Shown here: piece by piece, positions 9,982 to 18,943 of the stretch
How positions within the stretch are numbered: the stretch's first letter is position 1
Layout of the letters: every line of letters starts with the position of its first letter
Source: Arthrobacter sp. SLBN-122
GTDB lineage: Bacteria > Actinomycetota > Actinomycetes > Actinomycetales > Micrococcaceae
NCBI RefSeq assembly: GCF_006715165.1
Contig: NZ_VFMS01000001.1
Span: forward strand, 1,984,001-2,048,000
Direction of reading: 5' to 3'
DNA length: 64,000 bases
Translations under genes and position numbers: made by a program
Notes under the pieces: model-generated
Database searches by the model: none
What the model was told of the DNA's origin: nothing
Seen by the model: the letters and a program-made list of their open reading frames with translations, nothing else

Positions 9982-11019
9982 CTAACTCGAGGCGTGGGCG
10001 GCGTTGTGATTTTCGGCCCGCCGGATTTGCAGTTGTGGGACTGAGGCAGGACAGGTTGCGGTTCCTATTTCGTCGAGGCGTGGAGGATTGGCACCGACGC
10101 GTGAGCAGGTGATGCCGGAGGCTTTGGTCGCGTAGCGCAGGATGGGGAGCAGACGTTCGCGGTCAAGCCTCATGAGGTCGTCGCGCTTGGATGAGCCGAG
10201 GAGGTCCAATTGGTCGAGGGCAGCGATAAGTGCTGCCATAAACGAGTCACCGGCACCCACAGTGTCGGCCACTACGATGGTATATGCGGGCAGCTCGATA
10301 CGGGATTGTCGGGTGAGGGCGACAGGTCCCAGAGCGCCGCGAGTCAGGATGACAAGTGCTGGTCCTAGTTCCAGCAAATGCTGCATGGCCATGTCAGCAC
10401 TTACGTCCGGGTACAGCCACTGCAGGTCTTCATCACTAGCCTTCACGACGTCGCTGATCCCGATGAAGCGCTCCGCTTGTCTGCGGGCAAAACCAACATC
10501 CTGGATGATGGTAGGCCGGCAGTTTGGGTCGTAGCTGATGGTTGCCTTTTCCCTGGCGTCGCGTAGCAGGGTGTGAACGGTCCGTGCACCCGGCATAAGC
10601 ATTGTGGCTATTGATCCGGTGTGCAGGTGGGAGGATGTTTCGATGGCGGCCGATGCTGCCAGCGTGCCGTTTGCCAGGTCCCAGTCAAGGGAAAATTCGT
10701 AGGTGGCGCTGCCATCAGGGTCGACGGTGGCTGTGGCTGTGGAGGTGGGAGCTGTTCCCCCGGTCAATACTTCTACGCCGTTGTCCTTGAGGTGCTGGGC
10801 AATCAGGTGGCCGTGGTCGTCATTGCCGAAATGCGTGACGAGCCGGGTTTGTACCCCAAGTCGTGCGCACCCCACTGCAACGTTCAGTGGACTTCCACCA
10901 ACGTGATCACTAAGTGCCGGGCCGCTTTCTTGGGATCGAATTCGATCCACGAGAGACTCTCCAACTGTCGTAATGATGTTCCCGCTCCTGTCGGGTGCGG
11001 GGAGTTCGAGGGACGCCAT
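9982..11019 (-). CDS. PfkB-family carbohydrate kinase (probable fructokinase)
   Basis: 345 residues from the ATG at 11019 (AAGGA about ten bases upstream). It has a ribokinase-fold N-terminal GGSPLNVAVGCARLG motif and the PfkB signature DTVGAGDSFMAALIAAL containing the catalytic base Asp. It is a paralogue of the kinase at 35752-36702, sharing the HTGSIAT, SYDPN/TYDPN and SDEDLQWLYP/SDEDARWLYP blocks. Fructokinase fits the fructan context of both copies, but related sugars cannot be excluded. It follows the GH172 gene but is separated from it by a strong hairpin and 390 bases, so it probably has its own promoter. Confidence 0.85.
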   Translation of the reverse strand: MASLELPAPDRSGNIITTVGESLVDRIRSQESGPALSDHVGGSPLNVAVGCARLGVQTRLVTHFGNDDHGHLIAQHLKDNGVEVLTGGTAPTSTATATVDPDGSATYEFSLDWDLANGTLAASAAIETSSHLHTGSIATMLMPGARTVHTLLRDAREKATISYDPNCRPTIIQDVGFARRQAERFIGISDVVKASDEDLQWLYPDVSADMAMQHLLELGPALVILTRGALGPVALTRQSRIELPAYTIVVADTVGAGDSFMAALIAALDQLDLLGSSKRDDLMRLDRERLLPILRYATKASGITCSRVGANPPRLDEIGTATCPASVPQLQIRRAENHNAAHASS

Positions 11020-11411
11020 GTCGCAAAGATCCTTACTTGTTCTGCTTGGCAAAGTGCTAATGCTGCTGGTCGGGTGAACCTTGGCGAAGAGCCACCGGGG
11101 TTCGGTAGTTGGGGTGTTTTTTGGGTCGCTGGCGCTGGCCTTCAACTGCAGTGTTCACTGGAACAATCTGTACACATTAGTGACTGAGGGTCCTTACAGG
11201 GACACCGGAGCATCTTGCGCACATGACCTTCGACGACCGCGGGCCTTCGACCTGCTCGGGCGCGGAGTCGACGTCATAGCCCAGCACCGTGTCGGCCTGG
11301 GCGCTACAGCAGCTGAGGTGCAGTCGTCGGCTACTTCCGGCCCGGTGCGGAGCCCGGCGCAGATCCATTCGAGTCTGCGCCGGGTTTCGACGGTCTCCTT
11401 TGTCTCGGAAT
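11020..11411. other. intergenic stretch without a recognised gene
   Basis: 392 bases between the kinase and GH172 genes. Apart from the hairpin at 11353-11384 I see no supported gene. Short open frames here lack ribosome-binding sites and recognisable motifs. The kinase promoter should lie here. Confidence 0.5.
11353..11384 (-). terminator. hairpin terminator after GH172
   Basis: CCCGGCGCAGA and its perfect reverse complement (11 bp) around a 10-base loop, 28 bases beyond the GH172 stop codon. This separates the transporter-GH172 operon from the downstream kinase. Confidence 0.7.
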
Positions 11412-12503
11412 CTACCTCGGCCAGCGGTGCTGGGCGACTGGAAGCTCAGGGAGGACTTGGTTCACGCCGTCTTGATACCAGTAGGCGGTGGTGGAGATGT
11501 CGTCGCTGCGTTCGAACAGTCCTCCGTGATCCCAGGTTCCGATTTGCTGCACGGCCACACGTAGGCGCTCCTGGAAGTAGATGGGGTCCGGGATGTGCCA
11601 ACGGTAGATGCCATGCATGGGAGGCATCCCTGGGTGGAAGGGTGCGGCCTTGGTTCGGTCAACGGTCTCGTGGAACGGGTAGCCGAAGTAGGGAGCGTTG
11701 AAGGTGAGGATCTTGGGGTCAGGAACGCTTCGTAGCTCATCCTGGAATGCCCAGGCTCCGCCGGCGTAGTCCTCCAGCCCGGTGCTGCACAGGGTGGGGT
11801 AATCGGTGTCGTCGTCTACGTAGAATTTGACCTCTCCCTCGCCCCACCAATAGCGCTGCAGGGAAGCAAGGGCTACGTAGGTGCCAAGATACTTTCCGCG
11901 CCCTTGGACGCCGTCCAGGATTACGTGGTCTTGTCCAAGCGGGAGGTTGCCGTTTGAGCGGCGCCATTGTGCGTGGAAGTACATGGCATCTGCCACGTCA
12001 TCGCCGATGGTGTAGTCAATCTGGTAGAAGAAGTGGGTGAGTTCTCCTCCGTGCTGGTTCTCGATCGTGATGCGGGCTCCTTCGCGGAACGGCATCGGTA
12101 TGAAGCTGTTCATGCCACCGGTTGGCGCAACCACAATAGGTTCTGAGGTGACGAGCGCTCTCTGGGCGAACCCGTTGCAGAAGAAGTCTCCCAGGGGGAC
12201 TTCGACGCTGGGGGTTTCGGAGTTGTCCCAGTACATGCGTAGGACGAGATCGCGGAGGACAAACGGGCCGGCGTCGGTTCGGTGGTCCACGGTCAGCCAG
12301 ATGTGCCGGATGACGCCAGGTCCTTCGATGTCGGCGAGTGTGGCCGTCGTGCCCGAGGGGATCTTGATCCAAGCCGAGCCCTTCCGGCCGGGGCCGAGGT
12401 TTGAGGAGGCTTTCGCTCCCTGCCCGGGCAAGCCTGTGAAGTTTTCGGCGTTGATGGAGCGGCTGCTGACGCCGCGAGGCATAGTGGCCCATGCGATGGT
12501 CAC
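11412..12503 (-). CDS. GH172 (DUF2961) enzyme, probable difructose dianhydride / alpha-fructofuranoside hydrolase
   Basis: 363 residues from a GTG at 12503 with AAAGGAA upstream. DUF2961 hallmarks are present: an N-terminal SRSINAENFTG, GPGVIRHIWLTVDHR, the LGDFFCNGF block, GLEDYAGGAWAF and a C-terminal ISTTAYWYQDG. DUF2961 proteins form glycoside hydrolase family 172, founded on a bifidobacterial enzyme acting on difructose dianhydride I and alpha-fructofuranosides; other members act on alpha-D-arabinofuranosides. There is no signal peptide, so it is cytoplasmic. It is last in an operon with LacI, binding protein and two CUT1 permeases, implying import of the oligosaccharide followed by internal hydrolysis. 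A fructose-derived substrate is inferred from the surrounding fructan genes. Confidence 0.85.
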   Translation of the reverse strand: MTIAWATMPRGVSSRSINAENFTGLPGQGAKASSNLGPGRKGSAWIKIPSGTTATLADIEGPGVIRHIWLTVDHRTDAGPFVLRDLVLRMYWDNSETPSVEVPLGDFFCNGFAQRALVTSEPIVVAPTGGMNSFIPMPFREGARITIENQHGGELTHFFYQIDYTIGDDVADAMYFHAQWRRSNGNLPLGQDHVILDGVQGRGKYLGTYVALASLQRYWWGEGEVKFYVDDDTDYPTLCSTGLEDYAGGAWAFQDELRSVPDPKILTFNAPYFGYPFHETVDRTKAAPFHPGMPPMHGIYRWHIPDPIYFQERLRVAVQQIGTWDHGGLFERSDDISTTAYWYQDGVNQVLPELPVAQHRWPR

Positions 12504-12540
12504 TTGGGGTTCCTTTCGATGGAGATCTTAGCGTGATGGC

Positions 12541-13428
12541 TTACTTAACTGCTCCGGCTGCAACGCCGCGCACCAGGGTGCGCTGGAAGAGCAGGAAGAA
12601 GACGAGAGTCGGCAGTAACGACATGAGGGAGCCGGCGTTAAGCACTGTGATGTCGATGTTGTGCTGCCCGCGGAGGGTGGCCAGGGCGATGGGTATTGTC
12701 TGGGACGACTGGTCGGCCAGGAGCACCACCGGAATGTAGAACTCGTTCCAGGTCCAAATGAAGAAGAACACCACCAGGACGGACAGGCTCGGCCGCAGGA
12801 TGGGTACCAGCACTTTCCAAAGGATTTGCCACCGGCTGGCTCCGTCCAATTGAGCAGCCTCAATCAATTCCTCGGGAATGGCACCCATGACGCTGGCCAG
12901 CAGGTACGTCCCGTATGCCGCTTGCAGGACGGAGAAGACAATGATGACGCTCCAGACCGTGTTAAAGGTGCCTGTGGCCTGCGCGCCGTAGAACAACGGG
13001 TAGATCAGGGCCTCGTGAGGGAGCATGGTGGCCACCAGCAGCACCGCCAGGACAATCCCGTTGGCTTTCACGCGGCCAACACCCAGCGGGTATGCGCTCA
13101 TCAGGGAGAGCACCACTGCTATCGCTGCTACGAGCAGTGAAATGACCAGGGAGTTCCAGAAGGCCTGGCCGAAGTTGACCCTGCCGAGATAGTTGATGAA
13201 GGCATCTATGGACAGGGATGTGGGCCAACTAAGCGGCCCGTGGCTTGAGTAGTCCTGCGTGGACTTGAAGGCGTTCAGGATGATCAGGCCGAAGGGCGCC
13301 AAAATTGCGATGCCCGCAATGACAGCCACGGTGAGCAGCACCCATTCGCTGGGTTTCCGGCGCTGCGCTCGGGTTTGGGTAGGGGTGGGCGTCAGGCGGA
13401 CTTTCTCCCGAGTTTGTGTGGCGCTCAT
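12541..13428 (-). CDS. CUT1 sugar ABC transporter permease (MalG-type)
   Basis: 295 residues from the ATG at 13428, with AGGAAAC upstream and a 4-bp ATGA overlap with the MalF-type gene. Six membrane helices are predicted, with the ABC-coupling EAA loop at EELIEAAQLDGASRWQILWKVLVPILRPS. The C-terminus is TLVFFLLFQRTLVRGVAAGAVK, the usual MalG ending. It forms the channel with the MalF-type partner. No cognate ATPase gene is present nearby. The 37-base gap to GH172 makes them one transcript. Confidence 0.92.
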   Translation of the reverse strand: MSATQTREKVRLTPTPTQTRAQRRKPSEWVLLTVAVIAGIAILAPFGLIILNAFKSTQDYSSHGPLSWPTSLSIDAFINYLGRVNFGQAFWNSLVISLLVAAIAVVLSLMSAYPLGVGRVKANGIVLAVLLVATMLPHEALIYPLFYGAQATGTFNTVWSVIIVFSVLQAAYGTYLLASVMGAIPEELIEAAQLDGASRWQILWKVLVPILRPSLSVLVVFFFIWTWNEFYIPVVLLADQSSQTIPIALATLRGQHNIDITVLNAGSLMSLLPTLVFFLLFQRTLVRGVAAGAVK

Positions 13429-14342
13429 ATTGTTTCCTGCCTGCGCTGCCACCACAGCATGAGCGCTGCTATGGCGAAAATGACCAAGGCCATGACGGTG
13501 GAGATCGCCGAACCGTAGCCCACTTGGGACAGTTCAAAGAAGTTTCGGTAGGCGTAGTAGGACGGAACGACGGTTGATCCTTCCGGTCCACCTCCGGTCA
13601 GGATCAGGATGGGGGCAAAGACTTTTAGTGCTGCCACCGTTGCGGTCAGGACCACAATGAAAATCTCTGGCCGAATGGTTGGTACGGAGATAGCGAGGAA
13701 CTGACGCCATTTGCCGGCGCCGTCCAGGGCAGCCGCCTCGTACAGCTCGGGATCGACCCGGGACAGGGCAGCCATGAAGATGACCAGAGGGTAGCCGATC
13801 TGGAGCCAGACGAGCATTAGCATCACCGCGTAGATGGCAAGATCAGGGTTTCCCAGCCAGTCCGGCCCTCCCATCCCAATGGACTGCAGGAAACTGTTGA
13901 TGGCGCCGTTCGAAGGATCCAGGATCCAGCTCCACATGAAGCCAGCAACAGCGATCGGCAGGATCTGTGGAAGGTAGTAGGTTGCCCGGAGAAAACTGGC
14001 GATCCTCGGTCCGAACCGTCTGCCAATTGTCTCGGTCAGCAGCGCCGCCAGAAGTAGGCCGATCACTGTTGGTATCACGACCATGGCAATCACCATGAAG
14101 ATCGAGTTTCGGAGGGATGTCCAGAATTCGACGTCCGCGAACAAGGTGGCGTAGTTATCCAGGCCGTTCCAGCGCATCGGCGCTGCCCCTCCTTTCCATC
14201 GGAAAAGAGAGAAATAAACGTTAGTTCCAAAGGGGATACCGACCACGGCCAGAAAACCGATGAAGATCGGCAAGAGATATAGCCAGTAGCCGCTCGGTCG
14301 GCGCAATCGTGGCGCCAGTCCATTGCTCACGGCAAATTCCAT
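13425..14342 (-). CDS. CUT1 sugar ABC transporter permease (MalF-type)
   Basis: 305 residues with six hydrophobic segments, the first at YWLYLLPIFIGFLAVVGIPFG. The EAA coupling loop is DPELYEAAALDGAGKWRQFLAISVPTIRPE. It lies between the broken binding-protein gene and the MalG-type gene it overlaps by 4 bp. The ATG at 14342 lacks a clear ribosome-binding site, but no other start fits the first helix. Confidence 0.9.
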   Translation of the reverse strand: MEFAVSNGLAPRLRRPSGYWLYLLPIFIGFLAVVGIPFGTNVYFSLFRWKGGAAPMRWNGLDNYATLFADVEFWTSLRNSIFMVIAMVVIPTVIGLLLAALLTETIGRRFGPRIASFLRATYYLPQILPIAVAGFMWSWILDPSNGAINSFLQSIGMGGPDWLGNPDLAIYAVMLMLVWLQIGYPLVIFMAALSRVDPELYEAAALDGAGKWRQFLAISVPTIRPEIFIVVLTATVAALKVFAPILILTGGGPEGSTVVPSYYAYRNFFELSQVGYGSAISTVMALVIFAIAALMLWWQRRQETI

Positions 14343-14415
14343 TCGTTAGGGGGTCACGGGGTTGTCCGGGAACGGGGTGGAGCCACGGGTGCATGCCACC
14401 CCGTTCCTAAAAGGG

Positions 14416-15731
14416 CTAGTCCTTGGTGCCCTTGTCGTAGAAGGTCTGGAGAGCGTCCAGGTACTGGGAGGCCGTTTCGTTCTTGTTGGACATCGACTGC
14501 ATGTGGTTCTGGATGAAGTCCAGAAAGCCTGGCACGGGGTAGTCCGGGTAGAAGGACAGGGTGTCGGCTGCTACAACCTGGTTGAACTTCTCTGTGAGTT
14601 CCTTCGTCAGGGGGTCTGAGATGACATTGATGTCTCCTGCCAGCGGCAGGCCACCCTTCTGCCCGATCAGGTTCTGAACTTCCGGGCTGAGCGTGGTTTC
14701 AATCCAGTCGTAGGCCAGGTCTTTGTTCTTGGACTTTGCAGGAACTCCCCAAAGATGTCCGGATGAGCCCATGGAGAGCTTTGCGCCCGGCATGATGAAG
14801 AATCCCCAGTCGAAGGAAGCATCCTTTCGGATACGGGCAAACATGCCGTTGTTCCAAGGGAGCATGCCAGCCTTTTCCGAAAGGAAGTTAACGGTGGCTT
14901 GCTCGAATGACAGACCACCGAGCTGGTCGCCCATGTATCCTTGGTCGATCCACTTTTGGAATCGCTCGGTTCCGCTTTTCCAAGCACCGGACTGGAAGAC
15001 AACTTTGTCTTGGATGAACATGAAGTCGTCAATTTCTTTACGGCTGGCTTCTGCGGAGACCAGCGAGTACCAGACCCACATTTGGTTGAAGCCTTGGCTT
15101 GTGCTGGCTGAGCTGGAAATCGGCACCTCTCCTGCCGCTTTCAGCTTGTCCATGGCTGATTCGAAGGAGGCCAGGTCCGTGGGCACCTCCGTGATGCCTG
15201 CCTTAGCGAACTTTGCCTTGTTGTAGTAGAAGTACACGTACTCGCCTACGTTGGGAATTCCGTACCAGTTCCCTGAGCCGGCCTTGCCCTCCTCGTCGTA
15301 TGGGCGAAGGCAGACATGGAGCCTGAGACTTTTTTGTCCCATCCAAACTTGCTCACCGCGTCGTCGAGTGGCTCGAGCAGCCCTTGCGAAGCGAGCTGGC
15401 CGCCGTCGGCGTTTCCTTTGTTGAACTCAACGACATCGGGGACGTCGTTACCGCTGAGGAGAATCTTCGAGTTTTGCCGAAAGGCGTCGAAGCTGGTCTG
15501 CTGGACATCTACCGTGAGGTCGGGGTGCTTGGCTTTGAACAGTTCGACCGCCTTCTGCCAGCCTTGACCCTGTGGGGTCGTCGGATCTTCATACTGCAGA
15601 ATCGTGAACTTGCCGGTGCCGCTGCTGGCCGATCCAGCCTGTTGGCCAGGACTGCATGCTGTCAGTGCCAGCGCGCTGACGCTGAGTGCGCCGAGGCCTC
15701 CAAGGACCTGACGTCGGGTAATTGATCGCAT
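14416..15731 (-). pseudogene. CUT1 extracellular sugar-binding lipoprotein, frameshifted
   Basis: The gene starts at 15731 with GAGAGGAG upstream. It encodes a lipoprotein signal (RRQVLGG, then LALTACSPG, with a lipobox Cys) and the ILQYEDPTTPQGQGWQKAV lobe of a CUT1 binding protein. Near 15300 the frame breaks: SGSMSAFA continues only in another frame as YDEEGKAGSGNWYGIPNVGEYV, which runs to the stop at 14416. The total of 1316 bases is one short of a multiple of three, so a single missing base joins two otherwise intact halves of about 145 and 290 residues. Everything else in the operon is intact. This is either a recent inactivation or a sequencing error. As written, the transporter has no binding protein. 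Confidence 0.85.
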
Positions 15732-15826
15732 GTGCGAACTCCTCTCTGAGTTGTTGCCGGTGCCAGTTCTTAGGCAGGGCTGAGTATCCGTAGCGGTCGG
15801 CTCGGATGTTGTTTCGGTGGAAGGGA

Positions 15827-16864
15827 CTATGACGGTAGCTGGGCTACAGAGCCGCGTTCTACAAGTGGGCAGTGTGCAAGGTGGGAGACCGGATCGCGGG
15901 GTTCACGGGCTTCTTGGCTGCGCCCGATAAGGCGCCTCGCCGCCCAGTCACCCATCTCGTGGTGGGGCAACTGGATGGTAGTCAGTGGTGGCAGGAGACT
16001 TTCGGCAACAAAGGGGTGGTTATCAAACCCAACTAGTGACAGGTCCTCCGGGATCCGCAAACCCAACTGCGCGGCAGCCTGGTAGGTGCCGAAAGCTAAC
16101 TTGTCCGAAAAACAGAACACTGCGGTGGGACGGTCAGGCCTGCTGAGCAGTTCCAGCGTTGTTTCCCTTGCGGCAGCGGCGGTGAGTTCCGTGGCGGCCA
16201 CGTGCAGCGCCGGATCCGGCACCATTCCTGCAGTGCGTAGGGCTTCTTCGTATCCACGCCGGCGAAGTTTCGTTGCTATGTACCGCTCATCGGCAAGGTT
16301 GCACATTGCGATGCGGCGATGGCCAGCCTGAATCAGATGTCTAGTGGCGGTAAAGGCTCCTCCCACTTCATCCGGCACCACCCAATCCGTGACTGCCGCC
16401 TCGTCTTCGGGTCGCCCATCGAGCACCACAATAGGCAGCGACCGTGGGACACGAGGCAACTTCACGTAGCTGTGATAATCAGGTGCGACGATCAGGCCTT
16501 CGATACTGCGCTGGAGGAGCGCTTTGACCGCAGGCGCCTCCAGCCCCGTCATTCCAACTGTGTCAATAAGCATCAGGAGGTACCCAAACTCGGCTGCGGC
16601 CGTCTGGGCACCGGCAATCATTGGTCCAGCAAAAGGCGTTGATGCAACACCATCCGAAAGCAGTCCGATGGTTAATGACTGTTTGGTCTTGAGACTTCGA
16701 GCCAAAAGGTTGGGGACGTAACCAAGGTCATCGGCGACCGCCCTGATCCTGGCAGAGGCTTCCGGGTTGACGCGCCCGTCACCCCTGTCATTGAGGACAA
16801 GCGAGACGGCAGAAATCGAAACCCCGACTTCCTTAGCAATGTCTTTGAGAGTGACCAGCGACAT
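15827..16864 (-). CDS. LacI-family transcriptional regulator
   Basis: 345 residues. The N-terminal helix-turn-helix VTLKDIAKEVGVSISAVSLVLND and hinge helix LGYVPNLLARSLKTKQ are followed by a periplasmic-binding-protein-like effector domain (TIGLLSDGVASTPFAGPMIAGA, then LSLVGFDNHPFVAESLLPPLTTI). It heads the operon with the binding protein, permeases and GH172, so a fructose-derived oligosaccharide is a likely inducer. Three palindromic sites lie immediately upstream (16894-16955), suggesting autoregulation. Confidence 0.92.
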   Translation of the reverse strand: MSLVTLKDIAKEVGVSISAVSLVLNDRGDGRVNPEASARIRAVADDLGYVPNLLARSLKTKQSLTIGLLSDGVASTPFAGPMIAGAQTAAAEFGYLLMLIDTVGMTGLEAPAVKALLQRSIEGLIVAPDYHSYVKLPRVPRSLPIVVLDGRPEDEAAVTDWVVPDEVGGAFTATRHLIQAGHRRIAMCNLADERYIATKLRRRGYEEALRTAGMVPDPALHVAATELTAAAARETTLELLSRPDRPTAVFCFSDKLAFGTYQAAAQLGLRIPEDLSLVGFDNHPFVAESLLPPLTTIQLPHHEMGDWAARRLIGRSQEAREPRDPVSHLAHCPLVERGSVAQLPS

Positions 16865-16893
16865 GATTTACGAACCTCCTTTCGGTTCTGGCG

Positions 16894-16955
16894 TCAATCG
16901 TTTGATAACTGACCTCAAACGATTGATGTAACTGTCAGTGAGTCAAACGATTTGA
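16894..16955. promoter_or_regulatory. triple LacI operator array upstream of lacI (16.9 kb)
   Basis: Three CG-centred near-palindromes occur: TCAATCGTTTGA at 16894-16905, its exact reverse complement TCAAACGATTGA at 16915-16926, and TCAAACGATTTGA at 16943-16955. The outer two also form a long inverted repeat (GCGTCAA to TTGACGC, with one base missing). CG-centred palindromes of this kind are typical LacI-family operators, and the position 30-90 bases before lacI fits repression of the whole operon. Confidence 0.7.
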
Positions 16956-17479
16956 CGCAATGGCGTTATCAGACTGTTACGTATCGCATGGGTCTTAGGT
17001 TTCATGTCTAAGGCAATAATTTGGGCATGCGGACGTGTGGGACGGGATCCCCAATGCCCCCCCACCTTAAAAGCAATTGCAAGAGGGCCGGTCGGTCGAG
17101 CATCGCTTTTCCTTCGGATTGTCGTGATCCCTATCGATGCTCTGGAACCATTGCATGTTGCCTTGAAGGTCCCGCCGGTCTTCGCTTCATGCCCCGTGAC
17201 AGCTGTCAGCCGATTTGCGTAGCCAAGCAGCTCAGAAGGTCCGGGGAAGATTTCAGAATTTTTGGCGTGCGTAGGGGCCGAGCTGAGTCGTTGCCTTCAG
17301 TCCGGCAAAGAGTCCGGCCAGCAAGAATCTTTCCGGCCGGCTCCAACGGTATCGGCCGCGTGTACCTTCCGAGCCGGTATCCAGACCATTTCCTGGCCGG
17401 AGATACGTTGTCATGGGGCGTTGAGGCATCGGAGGCGCTGTGTGTAGGCATGGGCTCCGCTACAGCTGTGCGGCGGCGG
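16956..17479. other. intergenic stretch without a recognised gene
   Basis: About 520 bases between the operator array and the stop of the next minus-strand gene. Open frames exist on both strands, but none has a ribosome-binding site with a recognisable protein pattern. The long plus-strand frame runs on into the opposite strand of the neighbouring gene, as a shadow would. I see nothing supported here. Confidence 0.5.
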
Positions 17480-18829
17480 TTACGCCAAGCCGACCGCGGG
17501 TGCGGTCTCCAATTGGTCTGCGATATGCTGCCAGCCATTGCTAAACATGCCGTAGGCGGTTTTGATTTGGACGCCCACGGCAAGTTCTGGGCATTCGTTT
17601 TCGGCGTTGGTTCCCCAGTTGACCCACCCAGACTGGCGTCGCTGAACGATTTGGAAGGCTCCTGAGGGTTCGGAGGTCCACCAAATCATGGTCCTGCCGA
17701 GTTCTGAATGGAGTTCCGCAGTTTTGGAGGCTGGTCCGGGGAAGACGGTCTCGTGCGGCAGCGCGGAGACGTCGACGGGGGCGTCCGTTATGGTCCAAGT
17801 CCTGTCGGGGAGATCTGCGAGCACGTGGGAGCTTGCCCGGACCCGGGCGAGTCGTTCGCGGATTTCGTCGTTGTCCAGGGCGCCTTCCCAGCTGCAGAAT
17901 AAGCGCCAGTACAGGTCCCAGTGGGCGGTTTCGATGTTCCCGGTGAGTTGGCGGCGAAATTCCTGAAACTTAGCAGTGCTTGAGGTGGAGTTTGCGATGG
18001 TTTCATCGACCATTTGGGCGAGTTCCCCGGCGTAGGGGTCACCGGAGCGGTACCTTGTGCCGCCGTATGCTTCGAAGCGGTCAAAAACCACGTCGCCTTG
18101 GCCTGCTTCAAATTCGTCACCGACGGTGATCTTGTTGGTTATTGAGCGTCCGTTGATGACTGTTTGGAAGTCATCCACCTGGTAGCTGCGGGTGAAGTAG
18201 GGCGTGCCGTGGGTGAATTTCCAGTCGATGGCAAACGCTTTGCCCTTGAGCTCTTCGAGCAGCCCGTCAGGGACGGTTCCGTGCATCCGGTAATGGTGCA
18301 GGATGGGGCCGCGTTCGATGGTTTCGATTTCGACGGTGGTGTGCTCGGGCGGGTTGATGAGGCCGTTTTCGGGGGTGAAGAATGGGCCGTAGAAACCGCC
18401 GATGGCGTTATTGCCTGAGGGCAGCAGGTCGATGCCTTCTTTTAACGTTGCGAAGTGACGCAGTCCCCATTTTGACGAACCGGTACCCTCGGCAGTACCT
18501 GAACACATTTCGAGGTCGAAGTACCCCGTGTCCAGGCGGACGAATGCGTCGGATTCGACGGGTTCACATTCGTTGATCCCTTCGACGTGCCCGGTGAGCG
18601 GTGCGGCCAGGCTGAACTCCATGCTTCCTTCAAAAGTCACTACCGTGATGAACGTGGTTTTACCGGGTTCGGGTTGGGCGTTCAGCCGCTGGCAGATAAG
18701 GGTTTCTCCGGCGCTGGTCGTTGCCGTCCAGAGGTTTTCAGTGAGTTCGGCGCCGACAGTGAAGGTCACTGGCTCGTTGATCCGGTAGCCAGGAAGGGCG
18801 TCCTTAACGGCGATGGTGGGCATTGCCAC
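17480..18829 (-). CDS. uncharacterised protein linked to a CUT2 sugar transporter
   Basis: 449 residues from a GTG at 18829, six bases after AGAGGA. I do not recognise the family. There is no signal peptide or membrane helix. The sequence is rich in beta-strand-like segments, acidic, and has many aromatic residues, e.g. GGFYGPFFTPENG near residue 145, then HYRMHGTVPDG, TRSYQVDDFQTV and DRFEAYGGTRYRSG. The pattern is loosely like the large beta-sandwich of mutarotase or sugar-lyase proteins, but I see no catalytic motif I can name. It is last in the operon with RbsB, RbsA and RbsC homologues, 114 bases after rbsC, so it probably handles the imported sugar or derivative. Confidence 0.75.
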   Translation of the reverse strand: MAMPTIAVKDALPGYRINEPVTFTVGAELTENLWTATTSAGETLICQRLNAQPEPGKTTFITVVTFEGSMEFSLAAPLTGHVEGINECEPVESDAFVRLDTGYFDLEMCSGTAEGTGSSKWGLRHFATLKEGIDLLPSGNNAIGGFYGPFFTPENGLINPPEHTTVEIETIERGPILHHYRMHGTVPDGLLEELKGKAFAIDWKFTHGTPYFTRSYQVDDFQTVINGRSITNKITVGDEFEAGQGDVVFDRFEAYGGTRYRSGDPYAGELAQMVDETIANSTSSTAKFQEFRRQLTGNIETAHWDLYWRLFCSWEGALDNDEIRERLARVRASSHVLADLPDRTWTITDAPVDVSALPHETVFPGPASKTAELHSELGRTMIWWTSEPSGAFQIVQRRQSGWVNWGTNAENECPELAVGVQIKTAYGMFSNGWQHIADQLETAPAVGLA

Positions 18830-18943
18830 GGGTTTTCCTCTCGAGTTTTGGGTGTGGGACTCCGACCCGGCCACTTGAAGAATGTGACCGGGTTGTCCCG
18901 TCAGGCAGGCAAGACGCTGCCGTGATCGCGTTTGGTAGTGCTC

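Noticed and set aside
17021..17665. 214-codon plus-strand frame in the gap after the 16.9 kb operators
   Set aside because: No ribosome-binding site, odd composition, and it overlaps the opposite end of the gene at 17480-18829.
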